Positions 1-5,477 of a stretch of 5,477 bases of DNA are shown one piece after another. Both the position numbers and the translations under genes were made by a program. The stretch is from NCBI GenBank assembly GCA_026987055.1, contig JALSNL010000031.1, positions 1-5,477 on the forward strand. The letters run 5' to 3'. The notes below the pieces were generated by a model. It was given only the letters and a program-made list of their open reading frames with translations. It did no database searches and was not told where the DNA came from. Source of the DNA: Melioribacteraceae bacterium. GTDB taxonomy: Bacteria > Bacteroidota > Ignavibacteria > Ignavibacteriales > Melioribacteraceae. The first letter of the stretch is position 1. Every line of letters begins with the position of its first letter.

Positions 1-1033
1 TAAAACCTTTCCACCATCCGGTATGATAGACAATTTTATTAGTTGAGTCCGCTGCATTAATTCTCCAACCGTAACCGTAATTATCGTTTATGTATAGTCT
101 TTTATAAGCCGGCTCGAAAGCAAGCTCCAAATTTTCTTTATTTACTAAAGTTCCTTTGTATAACTCTTGATCAAATTTCAGTAAGTCTTCTACTGTAGTA
201 TAAACTCCTTTATCGCCCACTACACCGTTTTGATAATGGTCTTCCGCTTTTCTTCTTCTATTATGATAACCGGTGGCTGCATTTTCAATTTTAATTCCAT
301 TTCCTTTTCTATAAATAATTGTATTGCTCATTCCCAACGGATTAAAAATCTCTTCTTTCATAAAATTTTCGAAATGTTTGCCGGAGACTTTTTCTACAAT
401 AGAAGCCAATACAGCATAGTTAGTATTGATGTAATTATATTTTTTATCAGGTAAATAGTAACGCAATATGTTCTTCTGAATCATTAAATTAATTACATCC
501 TGGTTAGTTATAGGAATATGTTTATTTTCCCAATATTTATCGGCAAAATAATTATACTCCGGTATTCCCGATTTATGAATTAAAAGTAAATCAATAGTAA
601 CGCCATGATAAGGAAATTCAGGAAAGTATTTCCGGACAGAATCTTGTAAAGAAAGTTTACCTCTTTGTTTAAGTAACAAAATAGCATAAGAAGTAAATGG
701 TTTGGAAACAGATGCTAATTGAAATTTAGTATTAATTTTTAATGTATCTCTGGTAACAAAATTTGCATATCCGAACGTATCCTCATAAATTATTTTACCT
801 TTTTCGGCAAATAACACTGCTCCGTTAAATCCGCGTATTTTATATCTATGATAAAAAAATTTTTTTAGTTCTTTTGCTTTTTGTTTTTGTGCATCTGTCA
901 GTTTAATTTTCTTTGTGGTTTGTGATTTGGGTTTTAATTTTACAATTCTTCTTTTGGTGGTACTTCCGCAACTAGAGAAAATTATTACAATGAATAATAA
1001 TGACAGTAATTGATAGATTTTTATATTAAACAT
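1..1033 (-). CDS. Serine hydrolase lipoprotein, beta-lactamase/PBP fold (partial, C-terminus off window)
   Basis: My own reverse-strand translation gives 344 codons with no stop, running off the left edge. Residues 1-21 form a lipoprotein signal peptide with a hydrophobic core ending F-S-S before Cys22, so the mature protein is probably lipid-anchored in the envelope. A Lys/Thr-rich linker (about 25-58) leads into the catalytic domain. Motifs of the serine beta-lactamase/class C family (Pfam Beta-lactamase type) appear in order: S-V-S-K at 108-111 (nucleophile Ser108, base Lys111), H-K-S-G-I-P at 153-158, Y-I-N at 201-203 followed by a helix ending E-K-V-S-G, and H-T-G at 337-339 in the place of the K-T-G box. 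Family members include DD-peptidases, esterases and peptidases, so the substrate is unresolved. The start at 1033 is chosen because it gives the complete signal peptide. No clear Shine-Dalgarno is seen. It lies downstream of trpB2 on the same strand but behind a terminator, so it is probably transcribed separately. Confidence 0.9.
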   Translation of the reverse strand, partial: MFNIKIYQLLSLLFIVIIFSSCGSTTKRRIVKLKPKSQTTKKIKLTDAQKQKAKELKKFFYHRYKIRGFNGAVLFAEKGKIIYEDTFGYANFVTRDTLKINTKFQLASVSKPFTSYAILLLKQRGKLSLQDSVRKYFPEFPYHGVTIDLLLIHKSGIPEYNYFADKYWENKHIPITNQDVINLMIQKNILRYYLPDKKYNYINTNYAVLASIVEKVSGKHFENFMKEEIFNPLGMSNTIIYRKGNGIKIENAATGYHNRRRKAEDHYQNGVVGDKGVYTTVEDLLKFDQELYKGTLVNKENLELAFEPAYKRLYINDNYGYGWRINAADSTNKIVYHTGWWKGF

Positions 1034-1092
1034 ATTTACTTAGTTAGTTGTTTTTTTATAATCGGAATTTAGTATTGTTTTTAAAATATAAA

Positions 1093-1114
1093 GAGAGCTT
1101 AAAAAAGCCCTCTC
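1093..1114 (-). terminator. Rho-independent terminator of the esterase-trpB2 unit
   Basis: GAGAGCTT at 1093-1100 can pair with AAG and CTCTC at 1105-1107 and 1110-1114, giving an 8-bp stem with a two-base bulge and a four-base loop. Read on the minus strand, the hairpin starts 30 bases after the trpB2 stop codon and is followed directly by a T-rich tract (TTTATATTTT). This is the expected layout for an intrinsic terminator. The stem is short and interrupted, so its strength is uncertain. Confidence 0.6.
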
Positions 1115-1144
1115 AATTTACAAAGATTAGATATGTTGAAAAAT

Positions 1145-2512
1145 TTAATCTATTGTCGGTGTATCTAATTTGTCTAATCCAACGTGTAATTCCGCATCGG
1201 TAAAGTGATGATCTTTTAATTTACCGTCAAAATAATCTTGATATGCAGCCATATCAAAATGTCCGTGCCCGCTAAGATTAAATAATATGGTTTTTGCAAC
1301 ACCTTCTTCTTTAGCTTTATTTGCTTCTCTGATTACAGCGGCAATTCCATGTGTTGATTCCGGTGCGGGAATAATTCCTTCTGCATTTGCAAACTTAACG
1401 CCGGCATCAAAACACTCCAATTGTTGAAGAGCGACCGCTTCAATTAATCCGTCTTTTAATAATTGACTTGCCAAAGCACTTGCACCGTGATATCTTAAAC
1501 CGCCGGCATGAATAGGTGCAGGAACAAAATTATGACCGAGTGTGTACATCGGAATAAGAGGTGTCATTCCAACGGAATCTCCAAAATCGTATCTAAATTC
1601 GCCTTTGGTTAATTTAGGACATGAAGCCGGTTCAACTGCAATAAATCTAATATCTTTTCCTTCGTTAATTTTATAAGGCAAAAACGGGAATGAGATTCCG
1701 GCAAAGTTGGAACCGCCGCCAAGCGGAGCAATTACAATATCCGGAAAATCGCCTGCCATTTCCATTTGTTTTATAGCTTCCAAACCGATTATACTTTGAT
1801 GAAGCAATACATGGTTCAAAACACTGCCCAAAGAATATTTTGTGTCATCATGAGTAGCCGCAACTTCAACCGCTTCGGAAATTGCAATACCGAGACTGCC
1901 GGGAGAATTAGGATCTTCTTCCAAAGCTTTTCTGCCGGATTCTGTTAAATTTGTTGGTGAAGGATGTACTTTGGCTCCCCAAGTATTCATCATTAGTTTT
2001 CTATATGGTTTTTGATCAAAACTTATTTTTACCATAAAAACTTCAAGGTCTATACCGAATTTTTGAGTAGCAAAAGCAAGCGCGCTGCCCCATTGTCCTG
2101 CTCCGGTTTCGGTTGTAATTTTTTTAACCCCTTCTTTCATATTATAATAAGCTTGAGCAACTGCAGTATTCGGTTTGTGAGAACCTGCCGGACTTACACC
2201 TTCGTTTTTAAAATAAATTTTTGCAGGTGTATCTAATAATTTTTCTAATCCAGTTGCACGCACTAATGGAGTTGAACGCCAGCTTTTATAAACATCTAAA
2301 ACTTCTTCAGGGATATCAATCCATCTTTCTTTAGAAACTTCCTGTTTAATTAATTCCATCGGAAATAAAGGAGCTAAATCTTCAGGACCAACAGGTTGTT
2401 TTGTTGCCGGATGTAGTGGAGGCAGCATTGGGTTCGGCATATCTGCTTGAATATTATACCATTGTTTGGGTAAATCTTTTTCTTCTAAAAGGAACTTTTT
2501 TTGTTTATCCAT
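1145..2512 (-). CDS. trpB2: Tryptophan synthase beta chain, TrpB2 type
   Basis: This PLP enzyme condenses indole with serine (or an activated serine) to tryptophan in the cytoplasm. The 455 residues match the length of the TrpB2 branch (COG1350), longer than the roughly 400 of canonical TrpB1. Visible landmarks are the N-terminal extension of about 75 residues typical of TrpB2, S-T-P-L-V at 80-84, G-S-H-K at 110-113 (Lys113 is the PLP Schiff-base lysine), E-T-G-A-G-Q-W-G at 135-142 (Glu135 is the catalytic acid; TrpB1 has H where this has W), the phosphate loop G-G-G-S-N at 265-269, P-E-S-T-H-G at 384-389, and S-G-H-G-H-F-D at 414-420 in place of the S-G-R-G-D-K-D of TrpB1. All key catalytic residues are present. 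No trpA or other trp gene is in the window, which fits TrpB2 proteins often working without TrpA. The gene follows the small hydrolase by 50 bases and ends before a terminator. No leader peptide or T-box fits in that 50-base gap. Confidence 0.95.
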   Translation of the reverse strand: MDKQKKFLLEEKDLPKQWYNIQADMPNPMLPPLHPATKQPVGPEDLAPLFPMELIKQEVSKERWIDIPEEVLDVYKSWRSTPLVRATGLEKLLDTPAKIYFKNEGVSPAGSHKPNTAVAQAYYNMKEGVKKITTETGAGQWGSALAFATQKFGIDLEVFMVKISFDQKPYRKLMMNTWGAKVHPSPTNLTESGRKALEEDPNSPGSLGIAISEAVEVAATHDDTKYSLGSVLNHVLLHQSIIGLEAIKQMEMAGDFPDIVIAPLGGGSNFAGISFPFLPYKINEGKDIRFIAVEPASCPKLTKGEFRYDFGDSVGMTPLIPMYTLGHNFVPAPIHAGGLRYHGASALASQLLKDGLIEAVALQQLECFDAGVKFANAEGIIPAPESTHGIAAVIREANKAKEEGVAKTILFNLSGHGHFDMAAYQDYFDGKLKDHHFTDAELHVGLDKLDTPTID

Positions 2513-2517
2513 TTTTA

Positions 2518-2523
2518 TCCTTC
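2518..2523 (-). promoter_or_regulatory. Shine-Dalgarno site of trpB2
   Basis: On the minus strand GAAGGA lies five bases before the ATG at 2512, a good match to the anti-Shine-Dalgarno sequence. It fixes the trpB2 start. It stands out because none of the other four genes shows a comparable site, so trpB2 may be translated efficiently and independently of the upstream gene. Confidence 0.6.
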
Positions 2524-2562
2524 GTTTATGAATAGAATAATTTTTATTTATTTATTATTAAG

Positions 2563-3201
2563 TTAATTCAATTTCAGCAATACTTCTTTGCTAATTTCGT
2601 GTTTGCCTTCAAAATTAAGAAAACTAAATTTAATATTTTGTGATATCAAATACTTTTTTTCTTTTTCAATAATTTCTTTAGTTAGAAAGCGATCATCTTT
2701 GCCAAAAATAATTTGTGCTTTAATTGATTCCCAATAACTGTTGTTATAATTACAATCATGCGGAAATGAAGCGCCCCACAAAAACAGATTATTAATTTTA
2801 TGATTAAATCTATCCAGCCATCGTACGCAAGTGTGTGCTCCTTGAGAAAAACCGAGAACATTTATTTTTATTTTGTTTATATCAATATTGTTTAACTCTT
2901 TTTTAAATATGCTTTCAATAAAATTTGAGTAATCTATTATTTCATTTTCTCTATTGTCTTTTGTCATCCAAGTAGTACCAATCTTTCCGCTAAAACCACG
3001 TAAATAAAATTTGTTTAATGCTTCGGGTGCAATTATTAGTGTTGCTTTATTTTCTAAAACCAGAAATTCATTTATAAATTCCTTTGCAAGTTGACCATAA
3101 CCATGAAATACAAACCAAACTGTTTTTATTTCATCGCTTAACTTACCAAGAGTATAGTATTTTGCGGTTTTATTAATATTAATATCATGTGATCTAAGCA
3201 T
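2563..3201 (-). CDS. Small alpha/beta hydrolase, phospholipase/carboxylesterase-like (Abhydrolase_2/COG0400 type)
   Basis: A 212-residue protein, a usual length for the small carboxylesterase/phospholipase family, with no signal peptide or membrane segment, so it should be cytoplasmic. The elements of the fold appear in order: a beta strand ending V-F-H-G-Y-G at 31-36 (oxyanion region), the nucleophile elbow G-F-S-Q-G at 117-121 (Ser119), G-K-D-D at 167-170 (Asp170 as the acid), and G-K-H-E at 199-202 (His201). The full Ser-Asp-His triad is therefore in place. The substrate cannot be told from sequence; family members cleave carboxyl esters, lysophospholipids or acyl-thioesters. The ATG at 3201 begins M-L-R-S-H and has only A-rich sequence upstream, with no Shine-Dalgarno. 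It lies 50 bases upstream of trpB2 on the same strand with no terminator between, so the two are likely cotranscribed. It diverges from the GH16 gene across 78 bases. Confidence 0.85.
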   Translation of the reverse strand: MLRSHDININKTAKYYTLGKLSDEIKTVWFVFHGYGQLAKEFINEFLVLENKATLIIAPEALNKFYLRGFSGKIGTTWMTKDNRENEIIDYSNFIESIFKKELNNIDINKIKINVLGFSQGAHTCVRWLDRFNHKINNLFLWGASFPHDCNYNNSYWESIKAQIIFGKDDRFLTKEIIEKEKKYLISQNIKFSFLNFEGKHEISKEVLLKLN

Positions 3202-3230
3202 TTTTTATTATGGTAAATTATTTTTAAATT

Positions 3231-3261
3231 AAAAATTATCTATAAACTGAAATGTAACAAA
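3231..3261 (-). promoter_or_regulatory. Candidate Bacteroidota-type promoter for the esterase-trpB2 unit
   Basis: Read on the minus strand, TTTG (3261-3258) is followed after exactly 19 bases by TAATTTTT (3238-3231). The known Bacteroidota promoter is TTTG, about 19 bases, then TAnnTTTG, so only the last G is missed. The position suits a short leader before the ATG at 3201. The region is very AT-rich, so a chance match is quite possible. No comparable match was found on the plus strand for the divergent GH16 gene. Confidence 0.35.
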
Positions 3262-3279
3262 TTAATTTATACGAACTTT

Positions 3280-4596
3280 ATGAATATTTTAAAATATTTT
3301 ATTGTGTTTATTGTTTTCTTTAGCAATGTAATTATTTCGCAGAGCGATTTACCTTCGGGTAATTGGACGCTTGATTGGCATGATGAGTTTAGTGGTACTG
3401 CAAATTCATTACCGGCATCACATTGGTTTTTTTATATGGGGGAAACCTCCACTAATATGTGGCGTGACGCCAAATATACAAACGAAGACGCATATCTTGA
3501 TGGAAATGGTAATTTGTCAATCCGTGCAAGATTAGTAAATGATACTTTAACAACATCTTATCTAAGATCTTTTTCTTATTCCGGTAATCAATCGGACTGG
3601 ACTTTATTTGGACCTGACGAAGGAACTTATGTAGAAACCAGACTAAAACTAACCGAAATGGTTGCCGGAGGATTGTGGTGTGCTTTTTGGCTTTATTCAC
3701 CTTTCAATACTTATGACGGAAACCCTGCAACCGGAACCGAAATGGATATTATGGAATATGTTTTAGGTTATGGTGCTCCGGGTTCATGGACTGCAATGTT
3801 AAATGGCGGAAAAACTTTGAATTATTATAATATTTCAAACCATTGGAACCCAAATGATGATCCAAGTGTTGGAAAGTATGTTTATGCCAACGATTACGGT
3901 GTTAATTTGCGTGACGGAAATTTTCATAAGTTCGGGGTTGAATGGTACAAAGATAAAACAATTTATTACATGGATGGAGACTCGGTTTTTTCCACTTCCG
4001 AAGGTGTTGCACAAAATTCTACTCAAGCTCTTATGCTTTCTATGGAATATGATGCACCGCCGGATGATGCTTGGGGATTAAATGAAGATGTACGTAATTA
4101 TGCCAATGATTTACCCGATTATTTTTTGATTGATTATGTAAGGGTTTACAAAAAGGATTTTGTTCAGCTACAAACTAAAATTTATTTAGAAGGAGCTTAT
4201 GATAAAAATACTAATGAAATGAAAACCGATTTAACCACCCAACTACCTTTAACTTCACCTTACACGGAAGATCCGCGCACAGTTTCCGTAATTCCCGATA
4301 ATGTTGTTGATTGGGTTCTTGTTGAATTAAGGGAAACACCGACAGGGACACCTGTAATTTCGCATAGTGCTTTTATTTATAAAGACGGAAGGATTGTAAA
4401 TGACGATGCTACTTCCGGAGTTATTAAACTCAATGCTTCCGAAAATGATTATTATATTGTTATTAAACACAGAAACCATCTGGCGGTTATGAGTAAAAAT
4501 CCTATTTCTCTAAGTAAAACATCTTCTACATTATATGACTTTACAATTGGAGAAAATCAATTTTACGGAAGTAACGGCGCTAAACAATTGGAATAG
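3280..4596 (+). CDS. Secreted GH16 family glycoside hydrolase with C-terminal accessory module
   Basis: A 438-residue secreted enzyme expected to cut beta-glucan or a related beta-linked polysaccharide outside the cytoplasm. Residues 1-20 are a signal peptide (one Lys, then a hydrophobic core) probably cleaved before Gln21. The GH16 domain spans about 29-291. It opens with the family-typical W-H-D-E-F at 33-37, carries the active site E-M-D-I-M-E at 154-159 (nucleophile Glu154, helper Asp156, acid/base Glu159), and closes with D-Y-V-R-V-Y at 285-290. The ExDxxE spacing is the beta-bulge form found in laminarinases, agarases and carrageenases, not the ExDxE form of lichenases, but exact specificity is open. 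Residues about 296-438 are a second beta-rich module with W-V-L-V-E-L-R (345-351) and the H-R-N-H-L-A-V-M-S stretch (397-405), which I recall from other surface proteins of Bacteroidota/Ignavibacteria. The protein ends with that module, with no visible dockerin or type IX sorting domain. Transcribed divergently from the esterase; no Shine-Dalgarno seen. Confidence 0.93.
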   Translation: MNILKYFIVFIVFFSNVIISQSDLPSGNWTLDWHDEFSGTANSLPASHWFFYMGETSTNMWRDAKYTNEDAYLDGNGNLSIRARLVNDTLTTSYLRSFSYSGNQSDWTLFGPDEGTYVETRLKLTEMVAGGLWCAFWLYSPFNTYDGNPATGTEMDIMEYVLGYGAPGSWTAMLNGGKTLNYYNISNHWNPNDDPSVGKYVYANDYGVNLRDGNFHKFGVEWYKDKTIYYMDGDSVFSTSEGVAQNSTQALMLSMEYDAPPDDAWGLNEDVRNYANDLPDYFLIDYVRVYKKDFVQLQTKIYLEGAYDKNTNEMKTDLTTQLPLTSPYTEDPRTVSVIPDNVVDWVLVELRETPTGTPVISHSAFIYKDGRIVNDDATSGVIKLNASENDYYIVIKHRNHLAVMSKNPISLSKTSSTLYDFTIGENQFYGSNGAKQLE

Positions 4597-4604
4597 TTTT
4601 TTTT

Positions 4605-5408
4605 CTACATTACCTCCAAAGTATCACCAACTTTAACAAAGTTACCTTCTTTGCAAATTAAATTTTGACCGAATAATACTTTGTTGTTTACGCTTCTATA
4701 TTTTGAAAGAGTTGCAAGTGGTTCTTTGCCTTTAATTCCGCTTTCTTGATTGACGGTTGTAATAACACATCTTGCGCAAGGTTTAACTACTTGGAAGTAA
4801 GAAGAACCGATTTTAAAATTGCCCCAAGTATCTTCAACATGCGGTTCTCCACCTGTAAAAACAAAATTTGGTCTGAATCTGTTTATAGAAACCGGTGTTT
4901 CTAATTTTGTATTTAATAAATCCAAAGATGATTGTCCGATAATTAAAAACGGATAACCATCGGAAAAACTTGTAAGCTTTTTTTCTTTAACATATTTTTT
5001 ATCAACTATGCGTTCGGTGTCATCCGGCATAAAAACCAATTTACATTTTATCTTTAATTTTTCGGAAAACCATTCGTTTATTTCATTCGATGCTTCTTTT
5101 GCTTTACATTCATCACTCCAAACTTTTACTGTTATAGTGTTTCCGCTTTGTTGAAACGGAATCAAAATGCTATCTTCTGATTTTAGTTTGTGAAATACCA
5201 ACAAACCCTTTCCGGTAACTTCTACATTTAGCAAAGACATTTCCGGGAAAGTTCTTTGTGTTATGTATTTATTATTTTCATCAACCAACATCCAACGGCG
5301 GTCATACTTTAAGCCTTTTCCGGTAATTTGCGAAGATTGCAAACTTATACCGCTGAGGGATTTTATTGGGTAGATGAAAATATTTGATAAAATTATTTTT
5401 TTTAACAT
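4605..5408 (-). CDS. MOSC domain protein (mARC/YcbX-like molybdenum cofactor-binding protein)
   Basis: A 267-residue protein with an N-terminal MOSC beta-barrel domain (about 8-120, containing I-Y-P-I-K-S-L at 12-18 and D-R-R-W-M at 36-40) and a MOSC domain (about 140-266, with N-R-F-R-P-N at 176-181 and C-A-R-C at 211-214). In the mARC/YcbX family the conserved Cys of the R-C motif ligates molybdenum; Cys214 is the expected equivalent here. Relatives reduce N-hydroxylated compounds such as N-hydroxylated purine bases or amidoximes, using electrons from partner proteins. No 2Fe-2S ferredoxin domain like that at the end of E. coli YcbX is present, so a separate electron donor is expected but is not in this window. 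No signal peptide is evident, so it is probably cytoplasmic. The start at 5408 places the Y-P-I-K-S motif at the usual distance from the N-terminus. It converges on the GH16 gene with eight bases between stops, and two palindromic repeats lie just upstream. Confidence 0.9.
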   Translation of the reverse strand: MLKKIILSNIFIYPIKSLSGISLQSSQITGKGLKYDRRWMLVDENNKYITQRTFPEMSLLNVEVTGKGLLVFHKLKSEDSILIPFQQSGNTITVKVWSDECKAKEASNEINEWFSEKLKIKCKLVFMPDDTERIVDKKYVKEKKLTSFSDGYPFLIIGQSSLDLLNTKLETPVSINRFRPNFVFTGGEPHVEDTWGNFKIGSSYFQVVKPCARCVITTVNQESGIKGKEPLATLSKYRSVNNKVLFGQNLICKEGNFVKVGDTLEVM

Positions 5409-5423
5409 ATCTATCTTTTTTGC

Positions 5424-5458
5424 AAGATGGCATCTTTGTTTTTAAGATGGCATCTTTG
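5424..5458. repeat. Two tandem copies of a palindromic 15-mer upstream of the MOSC gene
   Basis: AAGATGGCATCTTTG occurs at 5424-5438 and again at 5444-5458, a 20-base period. The first 13 bases of each copy are an odd palindrome (AAGATG, central G, CATCTT). The nearer copy begins 16 bases upstream of the MOSC start codon. Each copy is self-complementary, and the two copies can also pair with one another with a single central mismatch across a seven-base loop. Tandem palindromes two helical turns apart suggest a dimer-binding operator, though a dispersed intergenic repeat is also possible. No third copy is visible up to the window edge. Confidence 0.8.
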
Positions 5459-5477
5459 GAAAACTTTACACCGGTAT

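Noticed and set aside
230..454. Plus-strand open frame of 74 codons
   Set aside because: It lies wholly inside the lipoprotein hydrolase gene on the opposite strand, whose Y-I-N motif region it covers, and its translation has no recognisable features.
1766..2236. Two plus-strand open frames (1766-1948 and 2012-2236)
   Set aside because: Both are antisense to the well-supported trpB2 coding sequence and have Cys/Phe-rich, low-information translations.
3173..3187. ATTAATATTAAT palindrome as an operator
   Set aside because: It lies inside the esterase coding region over Ile/Asn codons in a very AT-rich sequence, so it is explained by composition.
3202..3279. Promoter for the GH16 gene
   Set aside because: No TTTG/TAnnTTTG pair or convincing sigma-70 boxes could be found on the plus strand; the AT-richness makes any looser match meaningless.
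3452..4081. Open frames at 3452-3700 (minus), 3835-4026 (minus) and 3854-4081 (plus)
   Set aside because: All fall within the GH16 catalytic domain, which has an intact active site in its own frame.
4597..4690. A frameshifted or stop-interrupted dockerin or type IX sorting tail after the GH16 stop
   Set aside because: All three plus-strand frames after the stop give short, unrelated peptides ending within about 80 bases, and the sequence is instead the conserved end of the MOSC gene on the other strand.
5424..5458. Start of a CRISPR array
   Set aside because: There are only two copies, the units are 15 bases with 5-base gaps, and no third copy appears at the expected position; this is too short for repeats and spacers.

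Overview
The window is an AT-rich stretch of bacterial chromosome holding five protein genes, four on the minus strand and one on the plus strand, packed with short spacers. No RNA gene, insertion sequence, CRISPR array or origin is visible. No gene-free stretch reaches 300 bases; the longest is the 111-base spacer 1034-1144. The gene types suggest a member of the Bacteroidota/Ignavibacteria (FCB) group. The clues are a surface lipoprotein with a Ser-Ser-Cys lipobox, a secreted GH16 glycosidase carrying a C-terminal module I associate with that group, a stand-alone TrpB2, few strong Shine-Dalgarno sites, and one candidate promoter close to the Bacteroidota consensus. This placement is inference and rests on no marker gene.

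Layout from left to right. (1) 1-1033, minus: a lipoprotein serine hydrolase of the beta-lactamase/penicillin-binding-protein fold, cut by the left edge just after its H-T-G motif. (2) 1093-1114: a hairpin followed by a T-rich tract, likely terminating the next gene. (3) 1145-2512, minus: a TrpB2-type tryptophan synthase beta chain with no trpA beside it. (4) 2563-3201, minus: a small cytoplasmic alpha/beta hydrolase 50 bases upstream of trpB2 and probably cotranscribed with it. (5) 3280-4596, plus: a secreted GH16 glycoside hydrolase with an extra C-terminal module, divergent from (4) across 78 bases. (6) 4605-5408, minus: a MOSC-domain protein convergent with (5), the stop codons being separated only by eight T residues. 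(7) 5424-5458: two tandem copies of a 13-base palindrome just upstream of the MOSC gene.

Functionally this reads as a mixed housekeeping neighbourhood rather than one pathway. The GH16 enzyme and the lipoprotein hydrolase act outside the cytoplasm on polysaccharide and probably on peptidoglycan or peptide/ester substrates. TrpB2, the small esterase and the MOSC protein act in the cytoplasm. I do not see a clear new multi-gene system. The points most worth a second look are the GH16 C-terminal module that ends without a visible sorting domain, the orphan TrpB2 paired with an esterase, and the paired palindromes before the MOSC gene.
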